Source: Brevibacillus brevis
GTDB taxonomy: Bacteria > Bacillota > Bacilli > Brevibacillales > Brevibacillaceae
NCBI RefSeq assembly: GCF_001039275.2
Contig: NZ_CP030117.1
Coordinates: forward strand, 2,067,501-2,131,500
Length of the DNA stretch: 64,000 nt
Direction of reading: 5' to 3'
A model generated the notes under the pieces. The model saw nothing but the letters and a program-made list of their open reading frames with translations, was not told the DNA's origin and did no database searches. Below are positions 43,574 through 51,359 of this stretch, piece after piece. How positions within the stretch are numbered: the first letter of the stretch is position 1; the number at the start of each line of letters is the position of its first letter. A program made the position numbers and the translations under genes.

Positions 43574-43611
43574 AAAGTCAAAGTCACGGAATGCTGACTT
43601 TGACTTTTTTT
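43574..43611 (+). terminator. Terminator between dnaK and dnaJ
   Basis: A perfect 13-base inverted repeat, AAAGTCAAAGTCA at 43574-43586 and TGACTTTGACTTT at 43595-43607, is followed by T-rich sequence. It should reduce read-through from the CIRCE-controlled operon into dnaJ. Confidence 0.88.
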
Positions 43612-43624
43612 CAGGTCTGTCACA

Positions 43625-43633
43625 TGCTATGAT
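43625..43633 (+). promoter_or_regulatory. Possible extended -10 promoter of dnaJ
   Basis: TGCTATGAT at 43625-43633 fits an extended -10 element just past the terminator; the upstream -35 region is only a T-run. It would give dnaJ its own transcript. Confidence 0.4.
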
Positions 43634-43665
43634 AACAGTTGACTGTCATGGGAGTGATGTAGGAG

Positions 43666-44793
43666 ATGAAACGTGATTTATACGAGGTTCTGGGCGTAGC
43701 AAAGGACGCGGACGCTGATGAAATCAAAAAAGCGTATCGCAAGCTGGCACGCCAGTACCATCCCGATGTAAATAAAGAGGCTGACGCGGAAGAAAAGTTC
43801 AAAGAAGTAAAGGATGCGTACGACATCCTGTCCGAGCCACAAAAACGTGCGCAGTATGACCGTTTTGGTCACCAAGACCCAAATCAGGGCTTTGGTGGCG
43901 GAGGTTTTGATGGATCAGGCATGGGCGGCTTCGGAGATATTTTTGATATGTTCTTCGGTGGTGGCGGCAGACGTTCGAATCCAAATGCTCCACGCAAAGG
44001 ATCGGACCTGCAATTTGGCCTAAGCATTGACTTTATCGACGCGATTTTTGGAAAAGAAACTGACGTGGAAATTCCAAAGGAAGCAGAATGCGATACGTGC
44101 CTTGGTTCTGGCGCGAAGCCTGGTTCCGGAGTAGATACATGTAAGACTTGTAGTGGTACAGGACAGCAAGAAGTGGTGGCGAACACGCCATTCGGCCGAA
44201 TCGTCAATCGCCGTGTTTGCTCGACTTGCGAAGGCAAAGGGAAAGTCGTCAAAGAAAAATGTTCAACTTGCCGTGGCAGTGGACGTGTCAAGGTACGCCG
44301 CAAAATTCATCTCAACATCCCTGCGGGTGTGGACGATGGAGCACAATTGCGTGTAACAGGCGAGGGCGAACCGGGCGCAAACGGTGGACCTCCTGGAGAT
44401 TTGTACGTCGTATTGCGTGTGAAGAGTCATGAGTTTTTTGAGCGTGAAGGAAATGATATTTACTGTGAGGTTCCGCTTACTTACGCCCAGGCAGCACTTG
44501 GAGATGAGATTGAAGTGCCGACTGTCGATGGTCGCGTGAAGTTGAAGATCCCGACAGGTACCCAAACAGAGACATTCTTCCGCTTGCGTGGTAAAGGTGT
44601 TCCGCATTTGCGTGGGAACGGCCGCGGTGATCAGCATGTGAAAGTGCGCGTCATTACACCGACCAAGCTGAGTGATAAACAAAAGGAATTGTTGCGTGAG
44701 CTCGCCGAACTGTCTGGAGAAAAGCCAGGACAGCATGGGGGAGAAGACGAAAGCTTTTTCGAAAAAATGAAACGGGCATTCCGCGGCGAGTAA
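43666..44793 (+). CDS. dnaJ: Chaperone protein DnaJ (Hsp40)
   Basis: DnaJ delivers clients to DnaK and stimulates its ATPase. The 375-residue protein has the J domain (about 1-70) with the HPD tripeptide in [15 protein letters not shown] near residue 30, a Gly/Phe-rich linker (about 75-105), four CxxCxGxG zinc repeats ([32 protein letters not shown], about 140-210), and the C-terminal client domain. It is a complete type I DnaJ. TAGGAG precedes the ATG closely. It is separated from dnaK by a terminator but remains in the usual position. Confidence 0.98.
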   Translation: MKRDLYEVLGVAKDADADEIKKAYRKLARQYHPDVNKEADAEEKFKEVKDAYDILSEPQKRAQYDRFGHQDPNQGFGGGGFDGSGMGGFGDIFDMFFGGGGRRSNPNAPRKGSDLQFGLSIDFIDAIFGKETDVEIPKEAECDTCLGSGAKPGSGVDTCKTCSGTGQQEVVANTPFGRIVNRRVCSTCEGKGKVVKEKCSTCRGSGRVKVRRKIHLNIPAGVDDGAQLRVTGEGEPGANGGPPGDLYVVLRVKSHEFFEREGNDIYCEVPLTYAQAALGDEIEVPTVDGRVKLKIPTGTQTETFFRLRGKGVPHLRGNGRGDQHVKVRVITPTKLSDKQKELLRELAELSGEKPGQHGGEDESFFEKMKRAFRGE

Positions 44794-44818
44794 TCCGTCG
44801 CGGTTTTGTCCGCTTTTT
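44781..44818 (+). terminator. Possible weak terminator after dnaJ
   Basis: CCGCG at 44781-44785 can pair with CGCGG at 44799-44803, followed by TTTT; a shorter GCGG/CCGC pair with T5 follows. Both stems are short and overlap the dnaJ stop. Confidence 0.3.
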
Positions 44819-44892
44819 GCCTAAAGTTTCATGTAGCGAAGTCGATTAAATGAAAAGCCCGATTGGGAGCTTATGTGGGGAGTGGTAGATTC

Positions 44893-45834
44893 GTGAAATG
44901 GTCAGAAATCAGTATCCATACTACAGCGGAGGCTACGGAGGCGGTGTCAAGCCTCTTGTATGAATTGGGTGCCAATGGTGTCGTAATTGAAGACCCGGAG
45001 GTGCTTTATCGTGAGTGGGATACCCCCTTTGGCGAAATCTACCAGCTTTCTCCTGATGATTTTCCGGCCGAGGGCGTATTCGTTAAAGCATACCTGCCGG
45101 TTGACAGCAGCGAGCTGCTTGACGTTGTAGAAGAGCTGAAAGAGCAATTGGCGCAGTTGATCGAGTACGGTCTGGATATCGGCAAGGCATCGATTGCCGT
45201 AAACGATGTCCACGAAGATGAATGGGCCCACGCCTGGAAAAAATATTACAAACCAGTCCATGTGTCTGATCGCATGACCATCAAGCCAGTATGGGAAGAG
45301 TATGAGCCGAAGCATCCAGATGAGATCATTATCGAGATGGACCCAGGTATGGCATTTGGTACAGGTACACATCCGACGACCATCCTTTGTCTGCGTGCAC
45401 TTGAGAAGTATCTGGCAAAAGGTGATCAAGTGTATGATGTTGGGACAGGCACAGCTATTTTAAGTATTGCAGCTATCAAGCTCGGAGCAAAAGATGTGCT
45501 GGCGATGGACTTGGATGAAGTTGCTGTACGCTCCGCACAGGCCAATACCGAACTGAATGGCGTGCATGAGCATATCAACGTGAGACAAAACAACTTGCTC
45601 GACGGCATCGAGGAGCAGGTGGAAGTGGTCGTGGCGAACATTTTGGCAGAAGTCATCGTGCGTTTCACCGACGATGTATTCCGCGTGTTAAAGCCAGGTG
45701 GCACCTTTATCTCGTCAGGTATTATTGCTGCACGTGAAGCGGATGTAAAAGCGGCATTGGCGGCTTCGGGTCTTGAGGTCGTGGAAACCATTTTCATCGA
45801 TGACTGGGTAGCAATTGTAGCAAAAAAACGATAG
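44893..45834 (+). CDS. prmA: Ribosomal protein L11 methyltransferase
   Basis: PrmA trimethylates ribosomal protein L11. The 313-residue protein from GTG 44893 begins VKWSEISIHTTAEATEAVSS, matching other PrmA N-termini, and contains the substrate-recognition domain (1-100), a linker with EEYEPKHPDEIIIEMDPGMAFGTGTHPTT near 148 in overlapping family motifs, and the SAM motif YDVGTGTAILSIAAIK near 180. GGGGAG lies ten bases ahead of the GTG; in-frame starts up to ten codons upstream lack support. It follows dnaJ and precedes rsmE, as in Bacillus (yqeT-yqeU). Confidence 0.95.
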   Translation: MKWSEISIHTTAEATEAVSSLLYELGANGVVIEDPEVLYREWDTPFGEIYQLSPDDFPAEGVFVKAYLPVDSSELLDVVEELKEQLAQLIEYGLDIGKASIAVNDVHEDEWAHAWKKYYKPVHVSDRMTIKPVWEEYEPKHPDEIIIEMDPGMAFGTGTHPTTILCLRALEKYLAKGDQVYDVGTGTAILSIAAIKLGAKDVLAMDLDEVAVRSAQANTELNGVHEHINVRQNNLLDGIEEQVEVVVANILAEVIVRFTDDVFRVLKPGGTFISSGIIAAREADVKAALAASGLEVVETIFIDDWVAIVAKKR

Positions 45835-45852
45835 AATAGTGGGGTTGGCGAG

Positions 45853-46611
45853 ATGCAACGATATTTTGTCGAGCCACATTCCTTTACTGAGAATGAGCTA
45901 ACGATTGTCGGAGACGATGTACACCATATCGTAAATGTAATGCGTGCCAGGGAAGGCGAAGAAATCATCGTTTCTGATGGAGCGGGCAGGTCGGCACGGG
46001 CCAAGCTTGTCTATCTTTCTGCCAAGGAAGTACGGGCAGAAGTAATGGAAATGCTCCAAGAAGAACGAGAACTGCCGATCCGGGTCACAATTGGTCAAGG
46101 GCTTCCAAAAGGCGAGAAGCTGGAGTGGATTTTGCAAAAGGGGACGGAACTTGGGGCGTACTCTTTTTTCCCGTTTTCTTCTGAGCGAACCATTGTAAAG
46201 CTGGACGCAAAAAAAGAAGCGAAAAAACTGGAGCGTTGGCGCAAAATTGTCAAGGAGGCTGCTGAACAGTCTCATCGTGCTGTTTTGCCAGAGCTTTTAT
46301 CTCCTGTTTCATTTCGGGAGATACTTCAGGCTGGCCAGTCGTATACGCATTGTGCCATTGCCTATGAAAAAGAAGGCAGTACCACGATTCATCAAGTGCT
46401 AGAAGAGATGACTGCGGGTAATTCCCTTCTCGTTCTCGTTGGACCGGAGGGAGGCTTCTCTCCTGAGGAAGTGGCTCAAGCAGAGAGCAAAGGGTTCCTG
46501 ACAGTTTCCCTTGGCCCACGCATTTTGCGCACGGAAACGGCAAGCCAGTACGTTTTGGCCTGCGCTTCCTATCAGTTTGAACGAAAGGCTTCATCACTTC
46601 GCAAAGGATGA
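45853..46611 (+). CDS. rsmE: 16S rRNA (uracil-1498-N3)-methyltransferase
   Basis: RsmE methylates U1498 of 16S rRNA using SAM. The 252-residue protein is a SPOUT-class enzyme: N-terminal PUA-like part (QRYFVEPHSFTENELTIVGDD, split by HHIVNVMRARE), middle GQGLPKGEKLEWILQKGTELG near residue 82, and the C-terminal trefoil-knot motifs VGPEGGFSPEEV near 197 and SLGPRILRTETA near 219. The order prmA-rsmE-mtaB is the same as Bacillus yqeT-yqeU-yqeV. GGGG(TT)GGCGAG precedes the ATG. After its stop there are three hairpins in 75 bases. Confidence 0.96.
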   Translation: MQRYFVEPHSFTENELTIVGDDVHHIVNVMRAREGEEIIVSDGAGRSARAKLVYLSAKEVRAEVMEMLQEERELPIRVTIGQGLPKGEKLEWILQKGTELGAYSFFPFSSERTIVKLDAKKEAKKLERWRKIVKEAAEQSHRAVLPELLSPVSFREILQAGQSYTHCAIAYEKEGSTTIHQVLEEMTAGNSLLVLVGPEGGFSPEEVAQAESKGFLTVSLGPRILRTETASQYVLACASYQFERKASSLRKG

Positions 46612-46618
46612 GCAGGAA

Positions 46619-46692
46619 CGAAGCGGTCATGACCGTTTCGTTGACCGCAAGCGGTCGCATCCACTTTTATGAAAAACGTCGAGACGTTTTTC
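46619..46692 (+). other. Three consecutive hairpins between rsmE and mtaB
   Basis: First, CGAAGCGGTC at 46619-46628 with GACCGTTTCG at 46631-46640. Second, GACCGC at 46643-46648 with GCGGTC at 46651-46656. Third, GAAAAACGTC at 46671-46680 with GACGTTTTTC at 46683-46692, which ends in a T-run and is terminator-like. The mtaB ribosome site follows directly. They may partly uncouple mtaB from rsmE. Confidence 0.6.
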
Positions 46693-46712
46693 ACGGAAAA
46701 GGAGGAATGGCA

Positions 46713-48071
46713 ATGTCTACCGTTGCTTTTCATACATTGGGCTGCAAAGTAAACAGCTATGAAACAGAGGCCATCTGGCAATTGTTCAAGGCAGACGGCT
46801 ACGAGAGAGTTGACTTTGAACAAGATGATGCAGATGTTTACGTCATTAATACTTGTACGGTTACGAACACGGGAGATAAGAAGAGCCGCCAAGTGATTCG
46901 TCGTGCGATTCGCCGTAATCCTGAGGCGATCGTAGCTGTAACTGGCTGCTATGCGCAAACCTCTCCAAGTGAGATTGCGCAAATTCCTGGTGTAGATATC
47001 GTAGTTGGTACACAAGGGCGCGAGAAGCTGATCGAGTACGTGGATCAAATTCGTGCAGAACGCACGCCGATCAACGCAGTAGGTAACATTATGAAAGCTC
47101 GCGAGTTCGAAGAGCTTGATGTTCCTAACTTTACGGATCGCACACGTGCTTCACTCAAGATTCAAGAGGGCTGCAACAACTTTTGTACGTTTTGTATTAT
47201 TCCTTGGGCGCGCGGTCTGATGCGTTCCCGCAAACCGGAAAGCGTCGTTGAACAGGCTCAAAAGCTGGTGGAAGCGGGCTATCTGGAAATCGTTTTGACT
47301 GGGATTCATACGGGTGGATACGGCGAGGATTTGGAAGACTACAACTTGGCCAAGCTGTTGATTGACCTTCATCAAGTCGAAGGCCTCAAGCGAATCCGTA
47401 TTAGTTCGATCGAAGCGAGCCAAATCACCGATGAAGTGATTGAGGTCATCAACAATTCCGATCGTGTCGTGCGCCATCTGCATGTACCGCTGCAAGCGGG
47501 AGATGACGAAGTGTTGAAACGCATGCGCCGCAAGTATACGACTGCTGAGTTTTACGAAAGAATGGTCAAAGTACGCGAAGCATTGCCAGGAGCAGCGATT
47601 ACAACTGATGTCATCGTAGGCTTCCCGGGTGAGACCGAAGAGCAATTCTGGAACGGATACGAGTTTATGAAAAAAATCGGGTTTGCCGAGATGCACGTAT
47701 TCCCGTACTCCATGCGTACAGGTACACCAGCAGCGCGTATGACGGATCAAATCCCTGAAGAGGAAAAGAACGAGCGCGTAGCGAAGCTTCTGGAGCTCAA
47801 TCAGGAATTGACCTTGGCATACTCCAAGAAATTCGTAGGGGATGTACTGGAAGTCATTCCGGAGCGTCCGTTTAAGGAAGCACCAGATAGCGGTCTTCTG
47901 ATGGGCTATTCGGACAACTATCTGAACGTCGTCTTCCCTGGCGATGAGAGCATGATCGGCAAGATTTGCAAGGTCAGACTGGATGAACCAGGCTCGGAAT
48001 ACTGCAAAGGGACTTTTGTTCGCGTAGTGGAAACAGGGGCGCTTCCTTACCTGAAGGAGCGAGCTATATGA
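46713..48071 (+). CDS. mtaB: tRNA t6A37 methylthiotransferase MtaB
   Basis: MtaB adds a methylthio group to t6A37 of tRNAs reading ANN codons, giving ms2t6A. The 452-residue protein has the N-terminal cluster domain with cysteines in FHTLGCKVNSYE, VINTCTVTN and TGCYAQ; the radical SAM motif CNNFCTFCIIPWARG near residue 149; and a C-terminal TRAM RNA-binding domain. The ATG at 46713 is seven bases after AAAAGGAGGA; an ATG two codons earlier touches the site. It is the Bacillus yqeV orthologue by order and family. Its stop overlaps the Nudix gene ATG. Confidence 0.96.
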   Translation: MSTVAFHTLGCKVNSYETEAIWQLFKADGYERVDFEQDDADVYVINTCTVTNTGDKKSRQVIRRAIRRNPEAIVAVTGCYAQTSPSEIAQIPGVDIVVGTQGREKLIEYVDQIRAERTPINAVGNIMKAREFEELDVPNFTDRTRASLKIQEGCNNFCTFCIIPWARGLMRSRKPESVVEQAQKLVEAGYLEIVLTGIHTGGYGEDLEDYNLAKLLIDLHQVEGLKRIRISSIEASQITDEVIEVINNSDRVVRHLHVPLQAGDDEVLKRMRRKYTTAEFYERMVKVREALPGAAITTDVIVGFPGETEEQFWNGYEFMKKIGFAEMHVFPYSMRTGTPAARMTDQIPEEEKNERVAKLLELNQELTLAYSKKFVGDVLEVIPERPFKEAPDSGLLMGYSDNYLNVVFPGDESMIGKICKVRLDEPGSEYCKGTFVRVVETGALPYLKERAI

Positions 48072-48496
48072 GGGAGATATCGGCAGGAGGCGTTGTATAC
48101 CAGAAGCAAGACACAGAGTACATGCTCCTATTGATTGAAGACCGCTATGGCAAAGTAACACTCGCAAAAGGGAAGCAGGAGATGGGCGAGACCATCGAAG
48201 AAACGGCTCTGCGCGAGGTTTTAGAAGAAACAGGCGTAGCAGGACGCTTGGGTTCCAAGCTTGATATGATCACCTACGTGTATACGCATCCGGTAACGGG
48301 TGAATCCATCGACAAAGAAGTCCATTATTATTTGGTGGAAGCCTATAACACAGAGATCACCGTGCAGCTAGAAGAAATCAATGATGTTCATTGGCATTCT
48401 GCAAAGGAAGCATGGGATTTGCAACTGCAACGAGGATACCGAAACAATGACAGCATTTTTCGCCTTGCATTCGAACATTTAGGGATAGAGGTGTAG
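48068..48496 (+). CDS. Nudix hydrolase
   Basis: A 142-residue Nudix protein that cleaves a nucleoside diphosphate-linked substrate. The Nudix box [23 protein letters not shown] spans about residues 38-60 in the expected GX5EX7REUXEEXGU pattern (given here in overlapping family terms), with the metal-binding REVLEE core. Substrate cannot be read; MutT-like and ADP-ribose types are both possible. The ATG overlaps the mtaB stop by four bases, so translation is coupled. It lies four bases from deoC. Confidence 0.9.
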   Translation: MREISAGGVVYQKQDTEYMLLLIEDRYGKVTLAKGKQEMGETIEETALREVLEETGVAGRLGSKLDMITYVYTHPVTGESIDKEVHYYLVEAYNTEITVQLEEINDVHWHSAKEAWDLQLQRGYRNNDSIFRLAFEHLGIEV

Positions 48497-48500
48497 TTCT

Positions 48501-49166
48501 ATGAACATGAACAAATATATTGACCACACGCTGTTGAAGCCTGATGCTACTCAAGAGATGATTGACAAGCTGTGTGCTGAAGCAAGAGAGCACGACTTCA
48601 TGTCTGTTTGCGTAAACCCTTATTGGGTAAAACGCTCTGCTGAACTCTTGGCAGGCTCCGATGTGAAAGTGTGCACAGTTATCGGATTCCCTCTGGGAGC
48701 GAGCACCATCGAGTCCAAAGCAGCCGAAACCCGCGATGCGATTGCAAACGGAGCAACTGAGGTAGATATGGTACTGAACGTAGGTGCCTTGAAATCTGGC
48801 GACCTGGAAACTGTCAAAAAAGACATCGCTGCTGTGAAGCAAGCTGCTGGCGATATTCTCTTGAAAGTGATTCTGGAAACTTGCCTCTTGACCGAAGAAG
48901 AAAAAGTAGTTGCATGCAAGCTCTCCGTAGAAGCTGGTGCTGATTACGTAAAAACCTCCACAGGATTTTCAACAGGTGGAGCAACGGTTGAAGATATCGC
49001 GCTAATGCGTAAAACCGTAGGACCAAATGTAGGCGTAAAAGCGTCTGGTGGCGTTCGTGACGGCGAAACAGCGGTTGCGATGATCGAAGCAGGCGCGAGC
49101 CGTATCGGTACAAGCTCCGGTGTTTCCATTGTAACTGGAGCAAAAACAACAGGCAGCGGATACTAA
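48501..49166 (+). CDS. deoC: Deoxyribose-phosphate aldolase
   Basis: DeoC splits 2-deoxyribose-5-phosphate to glyceraldehyde-3-phosphate and acetaldehyde in deoxynucleoside catabolism. The 221-residue protein is the short Firmicutes type. The start reads [17 protein letters not shown]; the aspartate and lysine pair lie in [15 protein letters not shown] near residue 88 and the Schiff-base lysine in [15 protein letters not shown] near 152. GIRDGETAV-type loop appears as [22 protein letters not shown]. It is the last gene of the mtaB-Nudix-deoC series and is followed by a strong terminator. Confidence 0.97.
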   Translation: MNMNKYIDHTLLKPDATQEMIDKLCAEAREHDFMSVCVNPYWVKRSAELLAGSDVKVCTVIGFPLGASTIESKAAETRDAIANGATEVDMVLNVGALKSGDLETVKKDIAAVKQAAGDILLKVILETCLLTEEEKVVACKLSVEAGADYVKTSTGFSTGGATVEDIALMRKTVGPNVGVKASGGVRDGETAVAMIEAGASRIGTSSGVSIVTGAKTTGSGY

Positions 49167-49174
49167 TACGAAAG

Positions 49175-49206
49175 AAAAGCCTGGCCGAGGTAAGGCCGGG
49201 CTTTTT
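49175..49206 (+). terminator. Terminator after deoC
   Basis: AAAAGCCTGGCC at 49175-49186 pairs with GGCCGGGCTTTT at 49194-49205 (one G-T pair), followed by T. It ends the long dnaJ/prmA-deoC transcript. Confidence 0.9.
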
Positions 49207-49267
49207 CCGTCCTACATGCTGATGTTCCTATAGAGAGAGGATAGGGAGCGGGGAGGAGATTAGCAAA

Positions 49268-49663
49268 ATGAAATTTGTTAAAGGAATCGTCATCCTGTTG
49301 GCTTTTTATGGGGTAGGCGTAGCTGCGAGCAAATGGCTGCATATTCCCCTGCCCGGGAACCTGGTGGGAATGCTGCTGTTAACACTGGGACTGTGTATGG
49401 GATGGATACGAATGGATTGGGTGGAACAAGCGGGTACTTTTCTGATCCGACATATGTTGCTCTTTTTCGTACCGATCATCGTCGGAGTTGCTTCCTATTT
49501 AAACGTATTCACGCAAAATCCATTGCCAATCATACTATCGATGGTTCTCGGTCCGTTGCTGGTCATGCTTGTGACTGGCGTGGTCGTGCAATGGTATTTG
49601 AAGTATCATAAACAAAAATCAGAATCGTCCTTGCAGCAAGAGGGGAGGACTCTGGATGCTTAG
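49268..49663 (+). CDS. cidA: CidA/LrgA-family membrane protein
   Basis: A 131-residue membrane protein with four predicted segments, starting KFVKGIVILLAFYGVGVAASKW and containing PLPGNLVGMLLLTLGL, the family hallmark, and LFFVPIIVGVASYL. CidA/LrgA proteins are holin-like and act with CidB/LrgB in control of murein hydrolase release and, in some Bacillus, pyruvate uptake. Which role applies cannot be read. GGGAGGAGA precedes the ATG. Its 3' end overlaps the CidB-type gene by eight bases. Confidence 0.9.
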   Translation: MKFVKGIVILLAFYGVGVAASKWLHIPLPGNLVGMLLLTLGLCMGWIRMDWVEQAGTFLIRHMLLFFVPIIVGVASYLNVFTQNPLPIILSMVLGPLLVMLVTGVVVQWYLKYHKQKSESSLQQEGRTLDA

Positions 49664-50321
49664 TCAATTTCTCGCCATTTTGGTATCCATAGCAGGGTAC
49701 AAAGGCGCAACAATGATCAACGCTCGATTCCAACGATTGCAGCCTCTCTTGGTGGCTGTAATCTTGGTTTGGACCATGTGGTGGCTGTTTAGTGGTGATT
49801 GGGAGGCGTTTGCTGCCGGAGGATCGTGGATTTCCTTTTGGCTCGGCCCTGCAACGGTGGCACTCGCTATTCCACTGGCTAAACAGATCAAGGAGTTTGC
49901 TCATATCTGGCGCGGCGTTATGCTTGGTGTATGTGCAGGCTGCGCAGTTGCGATCTTCGTCGTTATGGCGGTTCATTGGTGTCTGGGTTCAGATGAGCTC
50001 GTATACAAAAGCATGCTCAGTAAATCTGTGACCACCCCGATTGCGTTGGAGCTGAGTCGGTCCATAGGTGGGGAACCTGCACTTGCAGCCTTTTTTACCG
50101 CGCTGACGGGGATGGTCGGTGTGATGATTGCCCGTCCTGTTCTCAAATGGGGAAAAATCACCGATGATTGGGCAATCGGGATCGCCATCGGTACGAGTGC
50201 ACACGCCATTGGCACGGCTAGCCTGAACCGTGTTTCTCCTGTTCAAACGGCAGCGTCCAGTGTCGCAATGATCGTGGCAGGCGTCATTACTTCCATCTAC
50301 TTGATACCATTTTCTTTCTGA
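49656..50321 (+). CDS. cidB: CidB/LrgB-family membrane protein
   Basis: A 221-residue polytopic membrane protein of the LrgB family, with about six to seven segments and the hallmark stretch KSVTTPIALELSRSIGGEPALAAFF near residue 124, followed by GIAIGTSAHAIGTASL near 185. It is translated together with the cidA-type gene (eight-base overlap). Function as for its partner: holin/antiholin-like or small organic acid transport. Its 3' end overlaps the convergent Na/Pi transporter gene by 35 bases, so no terminator lies between them. Confidence 0.92.
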   Translation: MLSQFLAILVSIAGYKGATMINARFQRLQPLLVAVILVWTMWWLFSGDWEAFAAGGSWISFWLGPATVALAIPLAKQIKEFAHIWRGVMLGVCAGCAVAIFVVMAVHWCLGSDELVYKSMLSKSVTTPIALELSRSIGGEPALAAFFTALTGMVGVMIARPVLKWGKITDDWAIGIAIGTSAHAIGTASLNRVSPVQTAASSVAMIVAGVITSIYLIPFSF

Positions 50322-51270
50322 AGGTGAGGTCAGTAGGACGACGCTTATCAGGGATTAGCCATTGAATAAACCGGGCTATCTGCGGGACGAATGGCAGCGC
50401 GACCAACGAGCAGACGAGATTGAAGATCGTCTGTGAATGAGCGATCTGCATAGCAGGACTATCCGTTAAAAATGCACTGACGAGGGCAAGCTGGGAAAGA
50501 AACGGTAAAAAAACAATCGCGCCAGCAACATTGAAGAGCGTATGGCACCATGCGACCTGTTTGGATGCCGTATTCGTGCCAATTGCAGCGATGACAGCGG
50601 TAAAGCAAGTTCCGACGTTCGCGCCCAATACGATGGCGAGTGCCGTTTCCATCGAAAGAATTTGATGACTGAGCAGACCCATCGTGATGACGGTCGTAGC
50701 GGAACCGCTATGAATGAGAGCGGTGAAAATGATCCCGGTTATCAAACCGATCCAGATGGAATGTCTGCTTTCCAGAAAAAGCGAACGAAACGTCTCAGAC
50801 TGCTCCAAAGGCTTCGCCATTACTTTCAATGTATCGATACCGAGGAAGATCAGTCCGAAGCCAGCGACGACGAGACCGATGCAACGAATGTTTCGACGCG
50901 GCATCAGCCATAGAGCTACTCCGATGAGAAGCATGGGGATGGCAAAGGACTCGAGCTTGAGCGCAACCAGCTCCGTTGTCACGGTCGTGCCCAGATTGGT
51001 TCCCAAAATGATGCCGACGGTTTGCGTGAACTGGATGATGCCTGCGTTCGTCAGCCCAATCGTCAGGACAGTTACCGCACTGGAGCTTTGCAAGACAAAA
51101 GTAGCGAAGAGACCAATCCAGAAGCTATGGAGTGGGGTACGAGTAAAGCGCCCCATCCATTCTTCCATTTTTTTGCCGGCGAGGTTTTGAAAGCCGGAGC
51201 GCATGGCGTACATACCGAAAAGAAAAAACGTGAGCCCAAATGTAAAAGGGGCGAGGATGGAGACTATCAC
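50287..51270 (-). CDS. Na/Pi cotransporter family protein (YqeW/NptA type)
   Basis: A 327-residue membrane protein of the Na+/phosphate cotransporter family PF02690. Two copies of the inverted family repeat are visible, each with a glutamine/serine-rich QSSSAVTVL type motif: LQSSSAVTVLTIGLTNAG near residue 60 and LIHSGSATTVITMGLLS near 190. There is no C-terminal PhoU domain, as in Bacillus YqeW, which also lies near mtaB. The start is GTG 51270 behind GGGAGGAACG. It may act in phosphate handling; the ion was not tested. It is on the minus strand, convergent with cidB. Confidence 0.88.
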   Translation of the reverse strand: MIVSILAPFTFGLTFFLFGMYAMRSGFQNLAGKKMEEWMGRFTRTPLHSFWIGLFATFVLQSSSAVTVLTIGLTNAGIIQFTQTVGIILGTNLGTTVTTELVALKLESFAIPMLLIGVALWLMPRRNIRCIGLVVAGFGLIFLGIDTLKVMAKPLEQSETFRSLFLESRHSIWIGLITGIIFTALIHSGSATTVITMGLLSHQILSMETALAIVLGANVGTCFTAVIAAIGTNTASKQVAWCHTLFNVAGAIVFLPFLSQLALVSAFLTDSPAMQIAHSQTIFNLVCSLVALPFVPQIARFIQWLIPDKRRPTDLTFRKKMVSSRWK

Positions 51271-51359
51271 AAGATACGTTCCTCCCTGTCCATTTTTAGC
51301 AAGTTACTATAACGCTATGCCTGTACCAGGGCAAGCATGACAAGAGGAGGAATAGCTGC

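Noticed and set aside
41551..43623. A 690-codon open frame on the minus strand across dnaK
   Set aside because: Antisense shadow caused by strong codon bias in dnaK; no family signature.
47151..48167. A 338-codon open frame opposite mtaB
   Set aside because: Antisense to a gene with radical SAM motifs; no ribosome site and no recognisable domain.
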